From NCBI GenBank assembly GCA_947476695.1, contig CANJRD010000007.1:62001-126000 (forward strand): a stretch of 64,000 nt of DNA. Direction: 5' to 3'. Below the pieces are notes generated by a model, which was not told the origin of the DNA, did no database searches, and was given only the letters and a program-made list of their open reading frames with translations. The translations under genes were made by a program, and so were the position numbers. Positions 16,683 through 24,068 of the stretch are shown here, in pieces (within the stretch, counting starts at the first letter, position 1; every line of letters begins with the position of its first letter). The DNA comes from Rhodospirillaceae bacterium. Its GTDB lineage: Bacteria; Pseudomonadota; Alphaproteobacteria; Rhodospirillales; Rhodospirillaceae.

Positions 16683-17803
16683 CGTGCGGCGGCCGTGCGG
16701 TCTTGGTGAACGATGAAGGCCGGCAGGGCCTCGACCTTGAACGCGGTCGACAGCGCGGTGCACTTGCCGTCCTTGTCCGGATAACCGTCGGCGAGGCGGT
16801 GCGCGGCCTCCCACATGGCCGGGCAGCTCCAGTCGCCGGTGGCGACCAGGAATTCCGCCTTCATCATGTATTCCCACCACTTGTCGAAATCGTAGTAGCC
16901 GCCCATCAGGCCTTTTGCTTTGCCTTCACCTTGCGGGAGTTCGAGACGGAACTGCATGTCGCGCAGGCGCATCTCCGCGAAGATGGAGTTGGCGTAGTAT
17001 GGCAGGCTGAGATCGATAGGGGTCGTCGTCAGCACACCGTTGACGATCTTGCCCTTGGCCGTCGCGCCATAGCGCGGTTTGCCGTTCGCCATGTCGATGC
17101 GATAGCTGCCGTAGGGCAAGATCTTGCCGGTGGCGTCCAGGCTGAAAGGATCGATCGCGCGATAGAAGGTGATGTCGACCGCATCGTCATTGCGGGCGTC
17201 GTCGACGTTGGTGATCTCCATCAGGATGACGCCGCGCCCGGAATTGCGGCGTTCCTCGTCGTCATAGGCATCCATCACGCCGTTGCGGCGCCAGCCGTAC
17301 AGGCAACCAAGCAGACGATAGACCTGATTGTCGACACCCGGTGTGTTGTCGACGCCGGTGAACTTCTCATGCGCGCATGACTTCGGCGTGGCCTTGCCGT
17401 CGGTGGTCCCGTCCAGATTGAAGCCGAACGCCAGCTTGCCCTTCACAGTGCGCATCGGCGGGTCTTTGACGATCTCCGGCTTCCAGCAGACGTCCTCGCC
17501 TTGCGGCCCACGCAAGACGGCGGTGCCGCGCCGGTCGATCGGTTGAATCAGGCCCGTGTTGGTCAGCTTGTCCTTGTCGGCGCGCGACAGGCCGCGCCAC
17601 CAATACTCGTCGTTGCCGACGGCCAGCCCCTCGGGGCATTCGTCGGCGAACGGCGACTCATAAGTCGCGTAATCCCATTGCGTCACGACGTATCCCAATG
17701 TGCGCGGCGACTTTGCGCCCGACGCGGCGAGCGCGGGCCCCGCGAAGGCTGCCGACACCAGCGCCAGCGCGGCGCCAAGCTTCAGGATGTTACTGCGTGA
17801 CAT
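16679..17803 (-). CDS. Module A: secreted six-cysteine protein of unknown family
   Basis: 374 aa from ATG 17803, 14 bp inside the end of the CHRD gene; a TTG at 17809 is possible. A signal peptide (about 1-26, ending GPALAAS) is followed by a mature domain with no family I recognise. Aligned by eye to its module-B paralogue (51272-52396) it keeps DECPEGL-x-GNDE-WWRGL, VC-x-PE, KSCAHEKF-x-GVD, LLGC-YGWR, WSCPA/YSCPA, HRLADGYPD and GKCTALS. That gives six invariant cysteines, likely three disulfides, plus several Trp and Asp/Asn residues. It is always next to DUF1592 in both modules, so it is probably part of the same periplasmic machinery. Confidence 0.85.
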   Translation of the reverse strand: MSRSNILKLGAALALVSAAFAGPALAASGAKSPRTLGYVVTQWDYATYESPFADECPEGLAVGNDEYWWRGLSRADKDKLTNTGLIQPIDRRGTAVLRGPQGEDVCWKPEIVKDPPMRTVKGKLAFGFNLDGTTDGKATPKSCAHEKFTGVDNTPGVDNQVYRLLGCLYGWRRNGVMDAYDDEERRNSGRGVILMEITNVDDARNDDAVDITFYRAIDPFSLDATGKILPYGSYRIDMANGKPRYGATAKGKIVNGVLTTTPIDLSLPYYANSIFAEMRLRDMQFRLELPQGEGKAKGLMGGYYDFDKWWEYMMKAEFLVATGDWSCPAMWEAAHRLADGYPDKDGKCTALSTAFKVEALPAFIVHQDRTAAAR

Positions 17804-18251
17804 TGGCAACCCGTTCGACCTGTCCGCGCAGTTCGCCGTTGGGATACTTCGCGGTGTGGATATTCACGTAGAGCCGGCCCGACAGCAGGTATTGCAGTTG
17901 CGCGTCGCTCAATACGACCGAGCCGTCGACCGGAGGTTTGGCTTTATCTTTCGTGCCCATCTCGAACAGCACGACGGCATCGGTGCCGGGGCGTTGCGGC
18001 CCGTGCACCGCGGCCAGCGTCGGGGCGCTGGTGAGGTCCTTGTAGGTCACGTGCCAGGAGAAGCGCAGCGTGTCGCGCTCGAGCTTGAATTCTGCGCGCC
18101 CGCTGCCCGGGCTATTCACGGTGTAGCTTTCCTCGTCGGCGGAGAGATTGGCGAGGAAATGGATCGGTGGGCCGCTTTCGGCCGCGCGCGCGGCGAGGCT
18201 CGTCAGGGCGAGCACGGAAGCAACCTTCAAAATCCAACGCAAGACGGCCAC
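17790..18251 (-). CDS. Module A: CHRD-domain secreted protein
   Basis: 153 aa. GTG start at 18251, with GGAGG (18258-18262) 6 bp upstream. A signal peptide (about 1-23, ending AARAAE) is followed by a single CHRD domain (PF07452): FLANLSADEESYTVNSPGSGRAEF, LRFSWHVTYKDL, AVHGPQRPGTDA, LSGRLYVNIHTAKYPNGELRGQV, the typical NIHT...GELRGQ ending. CHRD domains occur in chordin and in bacterial exported proteins; role unknown. It is first in the five-gene module, divergent from the LysR gene over a 194-bp region. Confidence 0.9.
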   Translation of the reverse strand: MAVLRWILKVASVLALTSLAARAAESGPPIHFLANLSADEESYTVNSPGSGRAEFKLERDTLRFSWHVTYKDLTSAPTLAAVHGPQRPGTDAVVLFEMGTKDKAKPPVDGSVVLSDAQLQYLLSGRLYVNIHTAKYPNGELRGQVERVANVTQ

Positions 18252-18346
18252 AGCGAACCTCCAAATACATCCTCATTGTAGGGCGAAGCTGCGGGCCGCC
18301 CCAGCGTCGGTCGCGCGGCCGCCCACGGGCTGCGACGGGCAAACGC

Positions 18347-18371
18347 CACTTGTTCAACAAATAGCACTTGT
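18347..18371. promoter_or_regulatory. Candidate LysR operator between module A and its LysR gene
   Basis: CACTTGT occurs at 18347-18353 and again at 18365-18371 (18-bp spacing). The first overlaps a perfect 11-bp palindrome TTGTT-C-AACAA (18350-18360). It lies in the divergent promoter region, where LysR-type regulators normally bind. Assignment is inference. Confidence 0.4.
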
Positions 18372-18445
18372 GATGGCCAAGCCAATGGCCTGTACTGGCG
18401 GCTGAACTGTAAACGATCGTGATCATCCAGAGCGTGGGGGACGTC

Positions 18446-19381
18446 ATGGAGCTCCGCCAACTGCGGTACTTCCTCGCACTTGCGGAACACCGCAACTTCA
18501 ACTGCGCCGCTGAGGCGCTGGGCATCACCCAGCAGGCCCTGAGCCACTCCATCGCCCAGCTCGAGAAGTCGCTGAACACGAAGCTGTTCGACCGCGCGCT
18601 GACGGGCAGTACGATTACGGCGGTGGGCCGGGCTTTCGAGAAGCGCGCGCGTCTGATCTGCGGCGAAAGCGATCTCGCCATGCGCGAGGTCGATGCGTTG
18701 ACGTCTGGCAGCCAGGGGCAGGTGCGGTTCGGGGTCAGCGTATCGCTGGCAAGCCAGCTGCTGCCGCCGATCGTCAGCCGCTATGCCAAGAGCCGGCCGA
18801 AAGTCGAGCTGAAATTCGCCGTGGATCTGTCCGAGCGCCTGCTCGATCAACTCGCCCATGGGGATCTCGAATTCGTGGTCGTCACGCCCGGCATCGAAGC
18901 GACGGCACGGCGCGACCTGGAACACGAGGTTTTCCAAGGGGGCTTTGAAGTCGACGGCAATTTCCTGCTGATGCGTCCCAATCATCCGCTGCTGGACCTG
19001 AAGGCGCCGGGGTTGGACGACATCGTGCAGTTCCCCTGGATCATGCCGGAAACGATCCCGATGCTGTCGCGCACGATCTTCGACTTCTTCAGCCGCAATC
19101 GGGTGAACGCGCCGCGTTACGTCGTGCGCACGGATTCAGGACCCGGGACGAAGGCGCTGGTCATGCAATCCGATTTCATTGCGCTGACAGGCCGCGAGAT
19201 GGCGCAGGCCGAACTGGATGCCGGATTGTTGGCGGGTTTCCCGCTGCCGGGCCTGAACCTGCGGCGTCCGGCGCAGATCTGCTACCGCGAGCGTTCGCCG
19301 CTGCAACCGGCTTGCGCAGCACTGGTGGCGCTGTTCCGCGAACATCTGTCGGCCGCCGAACCGGAAGCGCGCGCCGGCTGA
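18446..19381 (+). CDS. LysR-family transcriptional regulator, divergent from module A
   Basis: 311 aa from ATG 18446 (GTGGGGGA upstream); an earlier ATG at 18419 adds nine residues before the universal LysR opening MELRQLRYFLALAEHRNFNCAAEALGITQQALSHSIAQLEKSL, the winged HTH (1-60). Residues about 92-300 form the effector-binding domain (GQVRFGVSVSLASQLLPPIV, VQFPWIMPETIPML, KALVMQSDFIALTGREMAQAEL). LysR regulators typically control the divergent operon, here module A, in response to a small-molecule coinducer. This is the only regulator next to either copy of the module. Confidence 0.92.
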   Translation: MELRQLRYFLALAEHRNFNCAAEALGITQQALSHSIAQLEKSLNTKLFDRALTGSTITAVGRAFEKRARLICGESDLAMREVDALTSGSQGQVRFGVSVSLASQLLPPIVSRYAKSRPKVELKFAVDLSERLLDQLAHGDLEFVVVTPGIEATARRDLEHEVFQGGFEVDGNFLLMRPNHPLLDLKAPGLDDIVQFPWIMPETIPMLSRTIFDFFSRNRVNAPRYVVRTDSGPGTKALVMQSDFIALTGREMAQAELDAGLLAGFPLPGLNLRRPAQICYRERSPLQPACAALVALFREHLSAAEPEARAG

Positions 19382-19415
19382 CGCGGTCTTGCCGAAGACA
19401 ATCGTTGTTTGTGGT

Positions 19416-20477
19416 TTAGCGGCTGCGCGCCGCCTGTTGCCAGCCGAGTTCCGCAATCACCGGTAAGGCCGCCACCATTTCGCGCGCATTGGGCGAGGCC
19501 GCTGTGCCGCGCAACATGCGGCCTTTGATGCCGTGAATGATCGCGCCCAGGCGGAACAGATTATACGCGATGTAGAAGTCGAGATGATCGATGCGGTCGC
19601 GGCCTGTACGATGGCAATACGCCGCGACATAAGCATCTTCACTGGGAATATTGAGCGCAGCGAGATCCGCCCCCACCAGTCCCGCGATCACCAGCGGCGG
19701 CAGTCGATAGGTCATCAGATGGTAGGAGAAATCCGCCAGCGGATGGCCAAGCGTGGCCAGTTCCCAATCGATCACCGCCAGGATGCGCGGCTCGGTGGGA
19801 TGGAAGATCATGTTGTCGATGCGGAAGTCGCCGTGCACCAGCGTGGTTTCGTCGCCCGCCGGCGTGTGGGCCGGCAACCATTCGGCGAGCTTGTCGAGAT
19901 TGGGATCGCGACCGGCCTCGGTGTCGTCGAGATATTGCTTCGACCAACGTCCGATCTGGCGTGCGAAGTAATTGCCGGGTTTGCCGAAGTCGCCAAGGCC
20001 GATCGCGGCATAGTCCGTGGTGTGCAACCGCGCGATGGTTTCGTTCATCGCGTCATAGAGTGCTGCGCGTTCCGCGCGGCTGACGTCGGGAATGGTCGCA
20101 TCCCAGAAGATGCGGCCTTCCACCATATCCATCACATAGAACCATGTGCCGATGACGCTCTCGTCGGTGCACAGGCCATATACATGCGCGACGGGGAAGT
20201 TCACCCGCTCCAGCGCCGTCAGCACTTTCACCTCGCGCTCGACCGCATGCGCGCCCGGCAACAGCTTGCCCGGCGGCTTGCGGCGCATGACATAGCTTTT
20301 CGCCGGCGTGATGAGCTTGTAGGTCGGGTTCGACTGACCGCCCTTGAACTGCTCGACGGTCAGCGGCCCGGCGAAGCCCGCGACATGCGCTTCCATCCAG
20401 CGCGCCAGCGCGGCTTCATCGAAGCGATGCGCTTCGCGCACGGCCGCGGTGCCGCCGGATTGGACCTGACCGGTCAT
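19416..20477 (-). CDS. Phosphotransferase-family protein (ACAD10/11 kinase-like)
   Basis: 353 aa from ATG 20477, overlapping the acyl-CoA dehydrogenase stop as ATGA. The kinase fold carries FKGGQSNPTYKL, SYVMRRKPPGKLLPGAHAVEREV (ATP-binding Lys/Glu), LVHGDFRIDNMIF (catalytic HGD and Asn) and VIDWELATLGHPLADF (metal Asp). Proteins with exactly these motifs are encoded beside, or fused to, acyl-CoA dehydrogenases (ACAD10/ACAD11), where the kinase phosphorylates 4-hydroxyacyl substrates before elimination. The direct coupling to an acyl-CoA dehydrogenase gene supports that role in hydroxy-fatty-acid or side-chain breakdown. Confidence 0.9.
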   Translation of the reverse strand: MTGQVQSGGTAAVREAHRFDEAALARWMEAHVAGFAGPLTVEQFKGGQSNPTYKLITPAKSYVMRRKPPGKLLPGAHAVEREVKVLTALERVNFPVAHVYGLCTDESVIGTWFYVMDMVEGRIFWDATIPDVSRAERAALYDAMNETIARLHTTDYAAIGLGDFGKPGNYFARQIGRWSKQYLDDTEAGRDPNLDKLAEWLPAHTPAGDETTLVHGDFRIDNMIFHPTEPRILAVIDWELATLGHPLADFSYHLMTYRLPPLVIAGLVGADLAALNIPSEDAYVAAYCHRTGRDRIDHLDFYIAYNLFRLGAIIHGIKGRMLRGTAASPNAREMVAALPVIAELGWQQAARSR

Positions 20478-21667
20478 TTCGCTTTGTGCGGGGAATGGTC
20501 GCGCTTGATCTTCTTCGCCAGCGACCATTTGTGGACCTCGGTGGGCCCGTCATAGATGCGGAAGGCGCGGATCTCACGGAAGATCTGCTCGACCACCGTG
20601 TCCCCGGTCACGCCGGTGCCGCCCATCACCTGGATGCAGCGGTCGGCGATACGGAACAGGGCTTCCGACACGGCCACCTTCGCCATCGAGGATTCCGTGG
20701 TCCCGAGCGCGCCGGTGTCGAGTACGTCGGCGCACCAGTCGATCATCAATTCGGCCTGCTTCAGCTCGATCATGTTGTCGGCCAGCATGAAGCCCACGCC
20801 TTCATGGTCGATCAGCAGCTTGCCGAAAGCCTCGCGCTTCATCACGTAGGCGGTCGCGATCTCCTGCGCGCGCGTCGCCGCCCCCAGCCAGCGCATGCAA
20901 TGCGTCAGACGCGCGGGCGCGAGGCGCACCTGCGCCAGCTTGAAGCCGTCGCCGCTGGCGCCCAGCACCTGATCGGCCGGGATACGCACATTCTTCAGCT
21001 GCACGATCGAATGGCCGCCGGGCGAGGCGCTGTCGATGGTGTCGAGCACGCGCTCGATGGAGATGCCGTCCATCGGTAAATCGACCAGGAACATGGTCGC
21101 GCCGTCGTCGGTCTTGGCCATGACGATGCCGACGCCCGCGCCGTCGAGGCCGGTGATGAAAGCCTTGCGTCCGTTCACCACCCAATGCTCGCCGTCTTTC
21201 ACCGCCGTGGTCTTGAGCAACGACGGATCCGAACCCGCGCCGCCGTCTTCGGCCGGTTCGGTCATGAAGAACGCCGAACGCGCGCGGCCGCTGGTCAGCG
21301 GCTCGAGGAAGCGCTTTTTCTGCGCCGCGGTCGCGACCTTGCCGAGGAGGTACATGTTGCCTTCGTCGGGCGCGGCGACGTTCACCGCGACCGGTCCCAA
21401 CGGCGACAATCCGGCCGCCCGCAAAATGAGTGCGGTTTCGCGGTGGCTGACGTGGCCGCCATCCGGGAGCAGGTGCGGGCTCAGCACACCAGCCTGGCGC
21501 GCGAGGTCGCGCAGTTCGTACACCAATGTGTCCGCCGGGCCGTGACCGCTGCGGCGCGGGTCGCGCTCATAGCCGGCCACCGTGCCGCGCACGAAGGCTT
21601 CGACACGGGTGGCGATCTCGCGGCCACGGGCGAAGGGATCGGAAGACGATGATGCGGATGCGGTCAT
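20474..21667 (-). CDS. Acyl-CoA dehydrogenase
   Basis: 397 aa from ATG 21667 (MTASASSSSDPFARG); longer frames upstream lack support. Three-part acyl-CoA dehydrogenase fold: helical N-domain (ELRDLARQAGVLSPHLLPDGG), beta domain with the FAD/substrate signature FFMTEPAEDGGAGSDPSLL and WVVNGRKAFITG, and C-terminal helices with QIFREIRAFRIYDGPTEVHKWSLAKKI. It resembles the ACAD10/11-type branch that partners the kinase downstream. Reaction: alpha-beta desaturation of an acyl-CoA with FAD, electrons passing to ETF. It is fourth in a five-gene minus-strand operon starting at 23816. Confidence 0.93.
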   Translation of the reverse strand: MTASASSSSDPFARGREIATRVEAFVRGTVAGYERDPRRSGHGPADTLVYELRDLARQAGVLSPHLLPDGGHVSHRETALILRAAGLSPLGPVAVNVAAPDEGNMYLLGKVATAAQKKRFLEPLTSGRARSAFFMTEPAEDGGAGSDPSLLKTTAVKDGEHWVVNGRKAFITGLDGAGVGIVMAKTDDGATMFLVDLPMDGISIERVLDTIDSASPGGHSIVQLKNVRIPADQVLGASGDGFKLAQVRLAPARLTHCMRWLGAATRAQEIATAYVMKREAFGKLLIDHEGVGFMLADNMIELKQAELMIDWCADVLDTGALGTTESSMAKVAVSEALFRIADRCIQVMGGTGVTGDTVVEQIFREIRAFRIYDGPTEVHKWSLAKKIKRDHSPHKAK

Positions 21668-21696
21668 GGGATCAGTGTACGCCCGAAGACTTGGGA

Positions 21697-22491
21697 TCAG
21701 CCAGCTTTGGGCGGGCGGGGGAAGAAACCGCTGGTGCGGCGGATATAGGCTTCGTAGTCCGGCCGCGTGCGGGTCAGCTTGCGTTCCAGCGTCGGCGCAC
21801 CGCTCCATTTCATCAGCGTCCAGGTCAGCAGGATCGGACCGGGGATCGCGAAAAGGCCGGGCATGGTCTCGGCGGCGATCAGGTACAGACCCCACCAGGC
21901 GCAGGCGTCGCCGAAATAGTTCGGATGGCGCGTATAGCGCCACAGGCCGGTGTCGAGCACCTTACCCTTGTTCGCCGGATCGCGGCGGAAACGGGCGAGC
22001 TGGAAGTCGCCGATGCTCTCGAAGAGGATGCCGATAGCGGCCAGCGCGATGCCGATGAAGGCAAGCGGCCCAAGTTCCGCCGGCGCGGTCGCGAACTGGC
22101 CGAGTTGCACCGGCAGCGACACGATCCACAGCATCGGCGCTTGCGTCAGGAACACCTTGGTCAGCGTCGCCATGGGATAGCTCATGCCTTTGGCCTGAGC
22201 CTTTTCCATCATCCGCACATAGCGCGGATCGGGGCCGTGACTGAGCCAGCGTGCGAACAGGAACCCGCCCAGGCGCAATCCCCAGATGCCGGAGATGAAT
22301 ACCAGCGCCATGCGGCGTGGCTCAGCGCCTTCGGTCTGCGCGTAGGTGAACAGCGACATGAGGAACAAGCCGATGGCCCAGAAGGTGTCCATCGGCGTGA
22401 CGTCTTTCAGCCCAAGGCAGATCACCCAGAGCAGCAGCACGCAGGCCAGGATGATCGCGAAGTTGGTCGCAAGGACGGCGGCGATATCCAT
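21697..22491 (-). CDS. DUF1295 membrane protein (steroid 5-alpha-reductase/isoprenylcysteine methyltransferase-like)
   Basis: 264 aa, six to seven hydrophobic segments starting MDIAAVLATNFAIILACVLL. It ends with the DUF1295 signature: LDTGLWRYTRHPNYFGDACAWWGLYLIA, then LERKLTRTRPDYEAYIRRTSGFFPRPPK. The RHPNYFG motif is shared with the steroid-5-alpha-reductase C-terminal domain, which uses NADPH to reduce enone double bonds; DUF1295 itself is uncharacterised. Position between an SDR and an acyl-CoA dehydrogenase suggests an inner-membrane redox step on a hydrophobic substrate, as inference. Confidence 0.88.
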   Translation of the reverse strand: MDIAAVLATNFAIILACVLLLWVICLGLKDVTPMDTFWAIGLFLMSLFTYAQTEGAEPRRMALVFISGIWGLRLGGFLFARWLSHGPDPRYVRMMEKAQAKGMSYPMATLTKVFLTQAPMLWIVSLPVQLGQFATAPAELGPLAFIGIALAAIGILFESIGDFQLARFRRDPANKGKVLDTGLWRYTRHPNYFGDACAWWGLYLIAAETMPGLFAIPGPILLTWTLMKWSGAPTLERKLTRTRPDYEAYIRRTSGFFPRPPKAG

Positions 22492-22503
22492 GGCGCGTGT
22501 TCC

Positions 22504-23292
22504 CTATCGGCCTGTGCTGATCTTGTCGGTCGTCAGAAGCTTCGCGACGGCGCGCTCGAAGCCTTTCGGATCGCGCGCCATTGAGGCGCGCACTTCCACC
22601 GCCATGTAGTCGGTGTCCATTTCGTCGATGGCCTTCTTGATCGCGCGCAAGCCGGCCTTGGCGATCGCCGAGGGTGGTTCCTTCTGGCCGTCGACGTGCG
22701 AGGCCATGCGCGTATCGACCGAGCCGACGATCAGGGCCGCGACGTGAATGTTCATCGGCGCGAGTTCGGCGCGCAAACAGGTGCTGGCCGCGCGCGCGGC
22801 GAACTTGGATGGACTGTAGCCGCCCATCACGGGCATCACACCGATCCCGCCGGCCGACAGCACGTTGACGATCGACCCGCCGCCGCCCGCCGCGATGAGG
22901 GGGGCAAAGGCGCGCGCCATGGCGATGACGGCAAAATAGTTCACCTCCATCTCGTCGCGCATCGCGGTCATGTCCGGCGCCCGCATGAGGGTAACGTTGT
23001 GGAACGCGCCGGCATTGTTCACCAGGATGCGCACGTCCTTGCATTGCGCCGCGGCGTTGGCGATCTGCTCGGGCTTGCTGACGTCAAGCTGCACCGCGAC
23101 GGTGCGGTCCGGCGCTTCGGCGACCAGATGCGCCGCCGCCGCGGGATCGCGGCTGCCGACATAAACACGTGACGCACCTGCGTCGCGCAGCGCGCGCACG
23201 AAAGCTTCGCCGATGCCGCGATTGCCGCCGGTGACAAGCGCCGCGACGCCGCGCGGGTCGATGCCGGTGGGTGCGCCCGTGGGTGTGTTCAT
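22504..23292 (-). CDS. Short-chain dehydrogenase/reductase
   Basis: 262 aa. Rossmann motif ALVTGGNRGIGEAFVRAL, DVSKPEQI, ILVNNAGAF, catalytic Ser region VNVLSAGGIG and YSPSK (Tyr and Lys of the catalytic tetrad). Classical SDR oxidising or reducing a hydroxyl/keto group with NAD(P). ATG 23292 overlaps the stop of the upstream NTF2-like gene (ATGA) and 12 bp separate it from DUF1295, so it is the second gene of the operon. Confidence 0.92.
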   Translation of the reverse strand: MNTPTGAPTGIDPRGVAALVTGGNRGIGEAFVRALRDAGASRVYVGSRDPAAAAHLVAEAPDRTVAVQLDVSKPEQIANAAAQCKDVRILVNNAGAFHNVTLMRAPDMTAMRDEMEVNYFAVIAMARAFAPLIAAGGGGSIVNVLSAGGIGVMPVMGGYSPSKFAARAASTCLRAELAPMNIHVAALIVGSVDTRMASHVDGQKEPPSAIAKAGLRAIKKAIDEMDTDYMAVEVRASMARDPKGFERAVAKLLTTDKISTGR

Positions 23293-23816
23293 TGGCCGGT
23301 ATACAGTCTGTCGTTAGGCTTCTTGGCGCCGCGCACCAGAATCTTCGGGTCTTCGGTGATGTAACCGCGACCCCAGGTCTCGCGCCGCTCCATGTCGTGA
23401 TTCCATTCCCAGGTCATCCGGCGTGCGGCGATGCGCCAGTCGTCGCCGTGCTTCTCGAAGCGGTCGATGGCGCGGGCGCAGGTCATGCTGTCGAAGACGA
23501 CGCCGTCCTTTTTCATACGCGCGAACGTGGTGATGTAGCACTCCACGTTGGCGGCGTTGCCGTCGAGTTCAACCAGGATGTTGGTGACCAGATGCGTCAT
23601 CACGCCGGCGCGAGGTAAAATCGGCGCGAGTTTATCAATGTAGTCTGATGCCCGTCCCGTGAACGTGCCACCGTGATCTTCGGTCGCGTCCGGGTGATAA
23701 CAGGCAGCTATCAGCTCTGCATCGCCGCGATCCGCACCGCGACTGTAACGATGCAGAACCTCAAGATTGGCCTGCTTATCCAGCAAGGCCTGCAGCGCAG
23801 GATCGCGGGCTGACAT
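23289..23816 (-). CDS. NTF2-fold SnoaL-like protein (SnoaL_4 type)
   Basis: 175 aa from ATG 23816; the frame runs further up to 23912 without a ribosome site. The pattern ALLDKQANLEVLHRYSRGADRGDAELIAACYHPDATEDHG, HLVTNILVELDGNAANVECY and FDRFEKHGDDWRIAARRMTWEWN is typical of the SnoaL_4/NTF2 group, cone-shaped alpha+beta barrels that act as dehydratases, cyclases or hydratases on hydrophobic substrates. It closely resembles the protein at 38334-38858 in layout. First gene of the five-gene operon; a TGCAAGT motif lies 40 bp upstream. Confidence 0.87.
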   Translation of the reverse strand: MSARDPALQALLDKQANLEVLHRYSRGADRGDAELIAACYHPDATEDHGGTFTGRASDYIDKLAPILPRAGVMTHLVTNILVELDGNAANVECYITTFARMKKDGVVFDSMTCARAIDRFEKHGDDWRIAARRMTWEWNHDMERRETWGRGYITEDPKILVRGAKKPNDRLYTGQ

Positions 23817-23851
23817 GGCGCCTCTCGCGTTAATTCGGATGAGTGAGTCCA

Positions 23852-23868
23852 GGTATGCAAGTGATACC
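23852..23868. promoter_or_regulatory. TGCAAGT motif inside an inverted repeat (catabolic operon promoter)
   Basis: GGTAT-N7-ATACC flanks GCAAGTG; TGCAAGT is at 23856-23862. It lies 36 bp upstream of the NTF2-like gene's ATG and about 200 bp upstream of the divergent TonB receptor. Same core as the sites at 31359, 35975, 40357, 40429 and 43941. Confidence 0.45.
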
Positions 23869-24021
23869 CTAGCAACCTGGCGTGCTGTGCCGCAAGCGAC
23901 ACAGGTGCGCAAAAAACGCTGGTATTACTGCACTGCACAATAGTCAGTCCAGTTATGCCATTTGCAATTAACGGACAAACGGCATTTACTTTAGTCGCGC
24001 GATGAAAGTGACAGTGGGAGA

Positions 24022-24047
24022 GCTGTCACGAGACAGCGGGAGCTGTC
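24022..24047 (+). promoter_or_regulatory. Mutually exclusive hairpins in the 5' leader of TonB receptor 1
   Basis: GCTGTC (24022-24027), GACAGC (24032-24037) and GCTGTC again (24042-24047). The middle segment can pair with either neighbour through 4-nt loops. The last copy ends just before the ribosome site AGGGGAGG (24051-24058). Alternative pairing could expose or mask translation start; inference only. Confidence 0.35.
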
Positions 24048-24068
24048 CCTAGGGGAGGAAAACATCCA

